Origin: Hyphomicrobiales bacterium
GTDB lineage: Bacteria; Pseudomonadota; Alphaproteobacteria; Rhizobiales; Rhizobiaceae
Direction of reading: 5' to 3'
NCBI GenBank assembly: GCA_900467745.1
Contig: UBQW01000016.1
Coordinates: 124,001 to 188,000, forward strand
Length of the DNA stretch: 64,000 nt
Positions 47,982 through 56,179 of this stretch are shown here, piece by piece. The notes beneath the pieces are model-generated. The model was not told the DNA's origin. It saw only the letters and a program-made list of their open reading frames with translations, and made no database searches. The first letter of the stretch is position 1, and the number at the start of each line of letters is the position of its first letter. The position numbers and the translations under genes were made by a program.

Positions 47982-48986
47982 GTGACTCAGTATGAAGTGC
48001 CGACCCTTGCACATGTGGCCAAGCTTGCCGGTGTCAGCGAAAACACAGTGTCGCGCGTCATCCGCAACAAAGGACCGATCGCCGAGGAAACGCGCAGCCG
48101 CGTCGTCAAGGCAATCGAAACCCTGGGCTATGTACCGAACCGCGCGGCGGGATCGCTTGCCTCTTCCGGTTCGTTGTTGATCGGCGTTCTCTTGCCGTCC
48201 CTTTCTAACATCGTCTTTCCCGAAGTGCTGCAGGGGATCCATGCGGCACTTGCCACCACCGCCTATCAGCCGATGGTGGGTGTGACGAATTATGATGCGA
48301 ATAAGGAACAGGATATCCTGTCTTCGCTGCTCGCATGGCAGCCGGCCGCCATCGTCACCACCGGGTTCGACCACACGGACGCTGCGCGGCGCATGCTGGA
48401 CAACAGCCGGGTGCGCGTCGCTGAATTGATGGATATCGATGCCGAGCCGATCGACGTTGCCGTTGGCCTCTCTCACCGCCAGGCCGGATACGCGACCGCG
48501 CGCCACCTGATCAAGCGTGGCTACCGACGCCTCGGCTATGTCGGTCACGACTGGGTCGCCGACCGACGTGCCCGGCTGCGATATGAGGGCTTGTGCCAGG
48601 CCCTGTCGGAAGCGGGATTGACGCTACGGGCCGAGCAGCGCTTTGACGGCCCGAGCTCGACGATGGCGGGTCGCGACACGCTTGCGAGCTTGTGTTCGCG
48701 CGCACCCGATATCGATGCTGTCGTCTTTTCCAACGACGACATGGCCGTTGGCGGGTTTTTCCATTGCCTTGCGGCCGGCATTGCCGTGCGCGACCGGCTT
48801 GCGCTCTTCGGCTTCAACGGCCTGGACATCGGCCAGGTGCTTCCAATGCCTCTTTCGACGATACGCTCTAACCGGTTCCTGATCGGCAAGACGGCGGTCG
48901 AGAAGCTTCTGGAGAGCCCTACCCGGCCGGAGGAACGCGTGGTGGTCGATACAGGTTTCGATATCATCGAAGGCGCAACGGCCTGA
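47982..48986 (+). CDS. LacI-family transcriptional regulator of the tetronate locus
   Basis: About 334 residues. The N-terminal helix-turn-helix (PTLAHVAKLAGVSENTVSRV) and hinge (LGYVPNRAAGSLAS) are textbook LacI, followed by a periplasmic-binding-like effector domain (LIGVLLPSLSNIVFPEVLQG). GTG at 47982 has AAGGAGGG six bases upstream, which decides over the longer frame. It begins the plus-strand arm and is followed by otnK and otnC; the two operators upstream suggest it controls both arms and itself. Confidence 0.92.
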   Translation: MTQYEVPTLAHVAKLAGVSENTVSRVIRNKGPIAEETRSRVVKAIETLGYVPNRAAGSLASSGSLLIGVLLPSLSNIVFPEVLQGIHAALATTAYQPMVGVTNYDANKEQDILSSLLAWQPAAIVTTGFDHTDAARRMLDNSRVRVAELMDIDAEPIDVAVGLSHRQAGYATARHLIKRGYRRLGYVGHDWVADRRARLRYEGLCQALSEAGLTLRAEQRFDGPSSTMAGRDTLASLCSRAPDIDAVVFSNDDMAVGGFFHCLAAGIAVRDRLALFGFNGLDIGQVLPMPLSTIRSNRFLIGKTAVEKLLESPTRPEERVVVDTGFDIIEGATA

Positions 48987-49009
48987 GAATTTCTGTCTTT
49001 GGGGAGTAA

Positions 49010-50278
49010 ATGAAGATGCTGTTGGGCGCGGTGGCTGATGATTTGACGGGAGCGACGGACCTCGCTCTGACGCTGTCTCGAGAGGGAATGCGGACGGTGC
49101 AGGTGGTCGGTATTCCGCCGGTCGACTTCGACTATGGCGATGCCGAGGCCGTGGTTGTCGCGCTGAAATCGCGAACCATAGCGGCAGACGAAGCGGTCGC
49201 CTTGTCTCTCGAGGCCTGCCGCCGCCTGATCGCGGCTGGCGCCGAACAGCTCATCTTCAAATATTGTTCGACATTCGATTCGACGCCTGAAGGCAACATC
49301 GGCCCGGTCGCCGAAGCCTTGCACGGGCATTTGGGCGGGGCGCTCACGCTGGCATGCCCTGCCTTTCCCGCAAACGGCCGAACGGTCTATCGCGGACATC
49401 TGTTTGTCGGCGACGTGCTCTTGTCCGACAGCCCGATGAAGAACCATCCGTTGACGCCAATGACGGAATCCAATCTTGTTCGCGTGCTCCAGCAGCAGAC
49501 GGCGCTTAAGGTCGGATTGATTACCCGCGACTGGGTGAGCAAGGGCAGCGACCAGATCGGTGCGGCGTTCACACAGGCGGCTGCCCGAGGCGAAGAGATC
49601 GTTATTGTCGACGCCATCACCGACGACGATCTTCGCGCGATCGGACACGCGGCAGCCGGTATGCGCCTGATCACGGGCGGTTCTGGCATCGCGCTCGGCC
49701 TGCCCGAAAACTTCCGGCGCGCTGGCAAGCTGCGCTCGCAAAGCACCGCAGCGGACTTCGCGGCGCCTCAGGGCAAGGCCGTGATCCTCGCGGGCTCCTG
49801 CTCGGCGGCCACCCGCCGCCAGGTCTCGGTCGCGATTGAGGCCGCAACACCGGCACTGAAACTGGACCCGCTCGACATTGCGGCCGGCCGCACCACCGTT
49901 GATGCGGTCGTCGACTGGGTCATGTCCGCCACTGACGCGATCCCCCTTGTCTATTCGAGCTCCGAACCAGACGATGTCAGGCGCGCACAGGAGGCGCTTG
50001 GACGCGATCGTGCGGGTGAATTGATCGAGCAGCTGTTGGCACAAGTGGCCGCTCGCCTGACGAGCCTCGGCTACTGCCGCTTCCTCGTAGCTGGTGGCGA
50101 AACGTCTGGCGCGGTGGTCAATCAGCTCGGCGTCCAGGCGCTCTTGATCGGTCCCGAGATCGATCCGGGCGTTCCGTGGACGGTTAGCATCGGCCGCAAG
50201 GAGCCCCTGGCACTTGCGCTCAAATCAGGAAACTTTGGCGGCGACGACTTCTTTTTGCGGGCATGGGATCTGGTGTGA
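49010..50278 (+). CDS. otnK: 3-oxo-tetronate kinase OtnK
   Basis: A 422-residue kinase of the DUF1537/four-carbon acid sugar family. LLGAVADDLTGATDLALTL at the N-terminus and the C-terminal RFLVAGGETSGAVVNQLGV, which builds the ATP site, are diagnostic. It phosphorylates 3-oxotetronate to the 4-phosphate. ATG at 49010 is close to GGGGAG; ATG at 49016 has better spacing and is an equal candidate. Its stop overlaps the otnC start by one base (TGATG). Confidence 0.93.
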   Translation: MKMLLGAVADDLTGATDLALTLSREGMRTVQVVGIPPVDFDYGDAEAVVVALKSRTIAADEAVALSLEACRRLIAAGAEQLIFKYCSTFDSTPEGNIGPVAEALHGHLGGALTLACPAFPANGRTVYRGHLFVGDVLLSDSPMKNHPLTPMTESNLVRVLQQQTALKVGLITRDWVSKGSDQIGAAFTQAAARGEEIVIVDAITDDDLRAIGHAAAGMRLITGGSGIALGLPENFRRAGKLRSQSTAADFAAPQGKAVILAGSCSAATRRQVSVAIEAATPALKLDPLDIAAGRTTVDAVVDWVMSATDAIPLVYSSSEPDDVRRAQEALGRDRAGELIEQLLAQVAARLTSLGYCRFLVAGGETSGAVVNQLGVQALLIGPEIDPGVPWTVSIGRKEPLALALKSGNFGGDDFFLRAWDLV

Positions 50279-50922
50279 TGGTGGCGATAATTTCGGAAGA
50301 GACGAAGTTGAGGGACGACATCGCCACTGTCGGTCTATCCCTGTTCGATCGATCGCTGACGTTTGGATCGACGGGCAATATCAGCGCGCGGCTTGCCAAT
50401 GGTGACGTTCTCATGACGCCGACCAATGCGTCGCTTGGCGATCTGGATCCGGCCCGCCTGTCGCGCTTCACGGCCGAAGGCGTCCACGTGGATGGCGACA
50501 AACCCACGAAAGAAGCATTTCTGCATCAATGCATGTACTGCCAGCAGAAGATGAGTGGCGCCGTCGTCCATCTTCACTCCACCTACGCGGTGGCGGTCAG
50601 CGTTCTCGACGATGTCGATCCAGCTGATGTATTGCCACCTTTGACGGCCTATTACGTGATGCGCGTGGGAAAGCTTCCGCTTGTCGAATACTTCCCGCCT
50701 GGCGATCCCGCCCTTGCAGCGGCAGTCGCGGACAAGGCAAAGGACAGCCACGCGGTGCTTTTGGCCAACCATGGCCCGGTCGTCGCGGGCAAAACGTTGC
50801 GCGAGGCGCAGTACGCAACCGAGGAGCTTGAAGAAACTGCCAAGCTGCATCTGCTGTTGCGTCCGCACGCAATTCGCCCGCTTACGTCAGCTCAAAGAGC
50901 TGAACTCCTGTCCAGGAAATAG
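50278..50922 (+). CDS. otnC: 3-oxo-tetronate 4-phosphate decarboxylase OtnC
   Basis: A 214-residue class II aldolase/adducin-type enzyme. FGSTGNISAR holds the phosphate, VVHLHSTYAVA gives two zinc histidines, a catalytic Glu lies in PTKEAFLH, and LLANHGPVVAG supplies the third histidine. It decarboxylates the OtnK product to dihydroxyacetone phosphate, finishing the pathway. ATG at 50278 overlaps the otnK stop; GTG at 50275 is in frame too. It is the last gene of the plus-strand arm. Confidence 0.92.
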   Translation: MVAIISEETKLRDDIATVGLSLFDRSLTFGSTGNISARLANGDVLMTPTNASLGDLDPARLSRFTAEGVHVDGDKPTKEAFLHQCMYCQQKMSGAVVHLHSTYAVAVSVLDDVDPADVLPPLTAYYVMRVGKLPLVEYFPPGDPALAAAVADKAKDSHAVLLANHGPVVAGKTLREAQYATEELEETAKLHLLLRPHAIRPLTSAQRAELLSRK

Positions 50923-51137
50923 TCGGAAGATCGCCGCCAGACGCTGCAAAAGCTCGTCATAGCGTCCGATCAACGTGTGCCGAGGGCGTTTGGGCATCAC
51001 CTGTCGACGACCGGGCGTCTGGCGGGTTTCACGCCTGTCTGTTTGAACACTGCCTCGCACAACCGGGTTCTTCATGCGGTGACGGTCATCATTGCAGGGC
51101 GTAGGCCTTGTGACAAAAGAGCCGCGCCTTCAAAATA

Positions 51138-51152
51138 TGATTTTTATAATCC
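51138..51152. promoter_or_regulatory. Weak iron-responsive-operator-like sequence before the sigma gene
   Basis: TGA-TTTTTATAA-TCC resembles the rhizobial RirA site TGA-N9-TCA with one mismatch, in an AT-rich patch 46-60 bases before the sigma-factor start. Iron control is expected for such a locus, but a single imperfect match of this short motif is weak evidence. Confidence 0.2.
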
Positions 51153-51197
51153 ACTTTAATATTGCACCCATCCATCGCCGGATGGTAGCAGCATCCT

Positions 51198-51710
51198 ATG
51201 ACCAGCGTTCATCGACCCGAAATCCTCGATACTTTTCTGCACGTGCGCACGCGTCTTTCGGCTGTCATCTACCAGCGAGTTCGATGCAGCGCGACGACAG
51301 CGGACTTGCTGCAGGACACTTTCCTTCGCTTTTGGGAGCGGCGCTCGTTATTGCGAGAGGTCGCGGACCTGGCTGGCTATTTCATGACGACAGGGCGCAA
51401 TCTCGCACTCGACCACCAGCGGCGCAAGAAGATCGCGCCCTTCGTCGATGGGATCGATGGGCTGGAAGCGGTATCCGATCCTTCACCATCGGCCGAACAG
51501 GTGGCGATTGGTCTCAACGAACTGCGGCGTATCTCGGCGGTCATCGATGGCATGCCGCCCCGTGCAAGGCAGGTCTTCCTGATGTCTCGTATCGACGGCC
51601 TGACCTACCAGGAGATCGGAAACCATCTCGGAATTTCCCCCAAGACCGTTTTCAGCCATATGGTCGTTGCGCTTGAACGCCTTAGAAGCGCGATGCTGGC
51701 AGATGAGTAA
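51198..51710 (+). CDS. ECF-type RNA polymerase sigma factor (FecI-like)
   Basis: A 170-residue sigma-70 family factor holding only regions 2 and 4. Region 2 includes DLLQDTFLRFWERRSLLREV and LAGYFMTTGRNLALDHQRRK; region 4 is MPPRARQVFLMSRIDGLTYQ followed by EIGNHLGISPKTVFSHMVVA. The length and wording fit FecI-type iron-starvation sigma factors. A FecR-like gene and a TonB receptor with a signalling domain follow, completing the cell-surface signalling set. It should direct transcription of the receptor operon. Confidence 0.93.
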   Translation: MTSVHRPEILDTFLHVRTRLSAVIYQRVRCSATTADLLQDTFLRFWERRSLLREVADLAGYFMTTGRNLALDHQRRKKIAPFVDGIDGLEAVSDPSPSAEQVAIGLNELRRISAVIDGMPPRARQVFLMSRIDGLTYQEIGNHLGISPKTVFSHMVVALERLRSAMLADE

Positions 51711-51768
51711 CAGATGACTGGCAGTCGATGCCTTATCACCCGGTAGTGTATCGGGAGCCGTGAGATCC

Positions 51769-52710
51769 ATGCAGGACGCAAGCCAAGAACCCCAGCCGCA
51801 AACCCCGCGCGACGCATCACGAAGCGCTGCCGAATGGTTTGCGCATCTGCTGGACGACAGTGCGACACCGAATGACCTGGCCGATTTCAGGGCATGGCTG
51901 CAGGCCGATCCGTCGCACGCAGCAGCCTATGCTGACATCGAACGACTTTGGCTGGGTGCAGGCATGGTACCGGATAAATCGGAACCAGCGCGACTGTCGC
52001 GTCGAAAGCTGTTGAAGATGGGAAGTGCATTCGTGGTCGTCGCGTCATCCGCCCTGGCAACGGCCGCCTATCTGCGCCCTCTCCCGGCAGACTTCAGGAC
52101 GGGGACAGGCGAGACCCGAACCGTCACATTGCCGGATGGCTCGACCGCCGAGCTGTCTACCGCATCGGCGATCTCCCTTGCCTATACGATGACGCAGCGC
52201 GTCGTCACTCTGGTCGAAGGCGAGGTATTCCTCACCGTAGCAAAAGACAGCTCCCGTCCCTTTGTCGTCAATGCAGGGCCGCTCAAAACCGTTGCGCTTG
52301 GAACGCAATTCTCGGTCTCTGCGGAAGACGATCGCATCGTTGTCGCGGTCGCCGAGCATTCAGTGCGTGTATCTTCGCCCTTCGAGGCTATCGACGTACA
52401 GGAGGGACAGTCCGTCGTGTTCGCCAACGACAGGATCTCGACACCGTCCGAAACCGATGTTGGATCGCGGCTTTCGTGGCGCGACGGCAAGCTGGTCTTC
52501 ATTTCGACGCCCCTGGAGGACGCCGTTCGAGCATTGTCGAAGTGGCGCCGGGGTAAGATGATCGTCATGGACACCGCGCTAGCCCGGCGGCCGGTAACGG
52601 TGATCGTCGATGTCAGGCGCGCGGACAGTATTCTCCAGACATTGGAGAACGGGCTGCCAATCCGCGTGGCGACCTACTCTCCCTGGCTTACACTTATCTA
52701 CCCGCGATAA
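51769..52710 (+). CDS. FecR-like anti-sigma/signal-transducing membrane protein
   Basis: About 313 residues. The cytoplasmic part (SAAEWFAHLLDDSATPNDLA, FRAWLQADPSHAAAYADIER) is the DUF4880 anti-sigma region. One membrane segment follows at about residues 88-106, preceded by SRRKLLKMG, which resembles a Tat motif. The periplasmic FecR domain starts at TRTVTLPDGSTAELSTASAI. It relays receptor occupancy to the sigma factor. ATG at 51769 and GTG at 51760 are both possible starts. Confidence 0.9.
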   Translation: MQDASQEPQPQTPRDASRSAAEWFAHLLDDSATPNDLADFRAWLQADPSHAAAYADIERLWLGAGMVPDKSEPARLSRRKLLKMGSAFVVVASSALATAAYLRPLPADFRTGTGETRTVTLPDGSTAELSTASAISLAYTMTQRVVTLVEGEVFLTVAKDSSRPFVVNAGPLKTVALGTQFSVSAEDDRIVVAVAEHSVRVSSPFEAIDVQEGQSVVFANDRISTPSETDVGSRLSWRDGKLVFISTPLEDAVRALSKWRRGKMIVMDTALARRPVTVIVDVRRADSILQTLENGLPIRVATYSPWLTLIYPR

Positions 52711-52811
52711 AAAATTTTTCAAAACCACTCAGGTTTTTCCCATCTTCGTTCGTCCCTCTCTTTGAAGCCTCGTATCGCCGGGGTCCGACCATGTTTCTAA
52801 GGGGGCGTTGA

Positions 52812-55292
52812 GTGTCTGTGTTGAACTATTTCGCAAGCGATCGTCGAAGCGCACTGGGGTTGGCGCGTGGGGCCCTGCTGGCGACCTGCGTCGTCTTCTG
52901 CCCATTTGCTACAGTCACGACGCTTCACGCCCAGACTGCCAAGAGCTATCAGTTTTCGATACCGGGCCAGTCGCTATCGGCCGCGCTCGTCCGTTATTCG
53001 TCGATCACAGGCGTCGATGTCGTCTTCGACGGTGCACTACCTGGCAATCTGCGCACCGCGGGGCTTTCGGGTGACATGCCCGCAGAAGCCGGCCTCTCTA
53101 GACTTCTGGCTGGAACCGGCTTGTCTTACCGGTTCTCATCGGCAAACAGCGTTGTCTTGATGAACCCGGCGGGCGGGGTCAGTTCCGCACCTTCGGATGG
53201 ATCGACGGTGCTTCAGCCGATCAGCGTGACCGGCGAACAGGCCTTCGGCCCCGTCGACGGCATCGTTGCCAGACAGAGCGCAACCGGAACCAAGACCGAT
53301 ACATCGCTGAAGGAAACGCCTCAGGCCATCAATGTCGTCACCAAGGACCAGATGGCAGCACAAGGATCTGCGACACTCACACAGGCGCTTCGCTATACCC
53401 CGGGCGTTATCAGCCAGTACGGCGACGATTCCCGCTATGACTGGTTCACCATCCGCGGCTTTCGCCCGGGGCGCTATCTCGATGGTCTGCGCTTACCGTT
53501 CGGTTCACGTGGCTACGCGCAACCGCGCGTCGAGCCCTACAGCCTGGAGCGGGCAGAAGTCCTCAAGGGCCCCTCATCCGTCTTGTATGGCCAAGGCGAA
53601 CCTGGTGGCCTGATCAACATGGTGTCGAAGCGACCAAGTGCGACGGCCAAGAACGAGGTCGAATTGCAGCTGGGGACCGACAACCGTGTCCAGACGGCTT
53701 TCGATCTTGGTGGCCCGGTTAATGGTGACGATGCCTTCCTGTACCGTATCGTGGGCGTTGGCCGTATAACGGATACCCAGTACGACTTCGTCAAGGAACG
53801 GAAGGCCTACATCGCACCGTCGTTCACGTTCAAGCCGGACGAAGCAACATCGCTTACCATTCACGCTGACTACCAGAAGATCTATTCGCCCGGTGGTGGT
53901 GGTGCGCCGGCGTTACCGGCAAATGGGACGCTTTACACTAGCATCTATCCCGAGCTGTCCCGTGGAGCCTTTCCCGGCGAACCCGGCTACGACTATTACA
54001 AGAGTGACCAGGCATCGGTCGGCTACGAATTCGAACACGAGTTCGATGATACCTGGACCGTTCGTCAGAATCTGCGATACTCCTACATCGGAACAGATAC
54101 CCAGCGCGTACAGCCATATTGCCCGACCGCGGTGTGCAATCCGGCCGGCTTCTATCGCTACGCCTGGGCGTTCCCTGAGAGTGCGCGGGCTGTAACGGTC
54201 GACAATCAGGCCGTTGCAAGGTTCTCTACGGGTGAGTTTGATCATACGGCCTTGTTCGGGCTCGATTATTCATATGAAAGCAGTCGCTACGAGGAGTCCG
54301 CTCTTGCAGGCATTCTGACGCCGTTCAACGCCTATGATCCCAACTACGGCGCCAGCACCGTCACAAGGCCACCAATTGCAACGAGGATCGATCAACACCG
54401 TAGCCAGCTCGGAATCTATGCTCAGGATCAGATCGAATGGGATCGTTTCGCGTTTTCCGTCGGCGGTCGCTATGATTGGGCTAATACCGATACCCGGACG
54501 CGGACAACTTCGTCCAACACCCTAGTCGATCAGAATGATGGACGCTTCACCTGGAAGACAGGCATCGTCTACAACTTCGACAATGGAATTTCGCCATACG
54601 CGGGCTACTCGACGTCTTTCAATCCTGCAAGCGGCACGGATCGGTTCGGAAATGCGTTCAGTCCAACGACGGGCGAGCAGTTCGAAGTCGGTGTGAAGTA
54701 CCAGCCGGAAGGGATGAACAGCTTCGTTACGCTGTCCGCTTATCACCTGACACAGGACAACGTGCTTTCGCCCGATCCCGTCAACACAAATTTCCGGGTG
54801 CAGACGGGCCAGGTTACGATGAAGGGCCTCGAAATTGAAGGAAAGGCCGAGCTGAGCGACGCCTTCTCGGTAATCGCCTCCTATGCATACACAGACAGTG
54901 AAATTACCAAGGACAATCCGAATGCTGCGGGCGTCAGCAATACAGGTAACCGCTTTGCCTTCGTGCCACGAAATCAGGCGTCCATCTGGCTGGACTACGC
55001 CTTGCAGACCTCGACGAACTGGGATGGGTTGAGCCTTGGAGCTGGAGCCCGATACACGGGCCAGACATTCGGTGACAACGCCAACAAGTTCGACGTCCCG
55101 AGCTATACCGTCTTCGACGCCGCCATCCGCTACGATTTTGGCAAAGCCAATCCGAAGCTGGAGGGGCTGAAAGCAGCGCTCAATGTGAGCAATCTGTTCG
55201 ACCGCAAATACGTGTCGACCTGCATAGCCGCGACCGGATGCTACTGGGGCGAAGGACGCACCGTCTATGCCACGTTGAAATATAGCTGGTGA
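52812..55292 (+). CDS. TonB-dependent siderophore receptor with N-terminal signalling (STN) domain
   Basis: An 826-residue outer-membrane receptor. A signal peptide ends near LHAQTAKS. The STN domain (about residues 45-110: SLSAALVRYSSITGVDVVF ... SRLLAGTGLSYRF) talks to FecR in the periplasm. The TonB-box region is near VLQPISVTG. The plug domain holds TPQAINVVTKDQM and LKGPSSVLYGQGEPGG, and the 22-strand barrel ends in the obligatory aromatic (LKYSW). This matches ferric-siderophore receptors of the FoxA/FhuE/FecA kind. GTG at 52812 overlaps nothing and follows GGGGGCG. The ligand cannot be read from sequence; a hydroxamate is plausible. Confidence 0.93.
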   Translation: MSVLNYFASDRRSALGLARGALLATCVVFCPFATVTTLHAQTAKSYQFSIPGQSLSAALVRYSSITGVDVVFDGALPGNLRTAGLSGDMPAEAGLSRLLAGTGLSYRFSSANSVVLMNPAGGVSSAPSDGSTVLQPISVTGEQAFGPVDGIVARQSATGTKTDTSLKETPQAINVVTKDQMAAQGSATLTQALRYTPGVISQYGDDSRYDWFTIRGFRPGRYLDGLRLPFGSRGYAQPRVEPYSLERAEVLKGPSSVLYGQGEPGGLINMVSKRPSATAKNEVELQLGTDNRVQTAFDLGGPVNGDDAFLYRIVGVGRITDTQYDFVKERKAYIAPSFTFKPDEATSLTIHADYQKIYSPGGGGAPALPANGTLYTSIYPELSRGAFPGEPGYDYYKSDQASVGYEFEHEFDDTWTVRQNLRYSYIGTDTQRVQPYCPTAVCNPAGFYRYAWAFPESARAVTVDNQAVARFSTGEFDHTALFGLDYSYESSRYEESALAGILTPFNAYDPNYGASTVTRPPIATRIDQHRSQLGIYAQDQIEWDRFAFSVGGRYDWANTDTRTRTTSSNTLVDQNDGRFTWKTGIVYNFDNGISPYAGYSTSFNPASGTDRFGNAFSPTTGEQFEVGVKYQPEGMNSFVTLSAYHLTQDNVLSPDPVNTNFRVQTGQVTMKGLEIEGKAELSDAFSVIASYAYTDSEITKDNPNAAGVSNTGNRFAFVPRNQASIWLDYALQTSTNWDGLSLGAGARYTGQTFGDNANKFDVPSYTVFDAAIRYDFGKANPKLEGLKAALNVSNLFDRKYVSTCIAATGCYWGEGRTVYATLKYSW

Positions 55293-56179
55293 CGGTGGAA
55301 AGACCTCGAAAACCTCATCCCGGTCAACTGACGCGGCGGCAATTTGCTGCCGCGTTGGCTGCGTTCATGATGCCGAATGCGGCGTCAGCTGAACTTGCTC
55401 ATTCCAAGATCGCGGTCCTGGATTGGGGCTGGGCAGAAAGCCTACTGGCGATCGGCGTCGCTCCGCAGGCTGTCGCGGAAACGCCACTTTATGGCGACCG
55501 TGTTGTTGTCCCGGCACTTCCGGAGGAGACGATCGACCTTGGTCTGCGTTCGTGGCCCAACATGGAACTCCTAAGGTCGTTGCAACCCGACCTTATCCTG
55601 TCTCAGGCCAATTACGGCGTGTCTGAAGCGCGTTTGCAAGACATAGCGCCAACCATGGCGCTACCGCTTTACACAGCCGAACAGCAGCCCTTGCGGCGAT
55701 CCCATGAGGCACTGGTTGCGATCGGACAGCGAATTGGACGCTTGGCGGCAGCCGACGCGTATCTGGAAGGCGCTCATGCCAGGCTGGCCGCCATCAAGGC
55801 TGAGATGAGTAGCTATGACGGCCGGCCTCTGATGATCGTCAAGTTCACAGATGACCGCGTTATCGACATCTATGGAACCGGCAGCCTGTTCGACGATGTG
55901 CTCGCTAAGATTGGCATCACGAATGCCTGGAACGAACCGACCAACAATTGGGGCTTTGCTACAGCAGGCCTCGACGCCATCGCACGACACCCCGAGGCGC
56001 GGCTGCTCATCATCGAACCCGGTCCGCCCGATGCATTCTTGAAAAGCGCACTGTGGCAGTCTCTGCCCGCAGTCCAGCGGGGCGATGTCTCAACCATTCC
56101 TCCGACATGGGTGTTTGGAGCGTTTCCATCAGCAATGCGCTTTGCTGAAGTTCTTCGAAAGGCGCTTGGCTTTGCTTAA
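55289..56179 (+). CDS. Iron-siderophore ABC transporter substrate-binding protein (FhuD-like, Tat-exported)
   Basis: A 296-residue periplasmic binding protein of the FhuD/BtuF clade. The N-terminal LTRRQFAAALAAF is a twin-arginine export signal, as in FhuD of many proteobacteria. The mature domain has KIAVLDWGWAESLLAIGVAP, LRSLQPDLILSQANYG and a long middle helix typical of the family. The start GTG overlaps the receptor stop (GTGA). It hands the siderophore to the permease encoded next. Confidence 0.9.
   Translation: MTVERPRKPHPGQLTRRQFAAALAAFMMPNAASAELAHSKIAVLDWGWAESLLAIGVAPQAVAETPLYGDRVVVPALPEETIDLGLRSWPNMELLRSLQPDLILSQANYGVSEARLQDIAPTMALPLYTAEQQPLRRSHEALVAIGQRIGRLAAADAYLEGAHARLAAIKAEMSSYDGRPLMIVKFTDDRVIDIYGTGSLFDDVLAKIGITNAWNEPTNNWGFATAGLDAIARHPEARLLIIEPGPPDAFLKSALWQSLPAVQRGDVSTIPPTWVFGAFPSAMRFAEVLRKALGFA

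Noticed and set aside
48545..50044. A 499-codon open frame on the minus strand
   Set aside because: It lies antisense to lacI and otnK and shows only low-complexity composition.
50887..51075. A 62-codon minus-strand open frame between otnC and the sigma gene
   Set aside because: Arg-rich, with no start signal and no recognisable relation to a transposase; probably chance.
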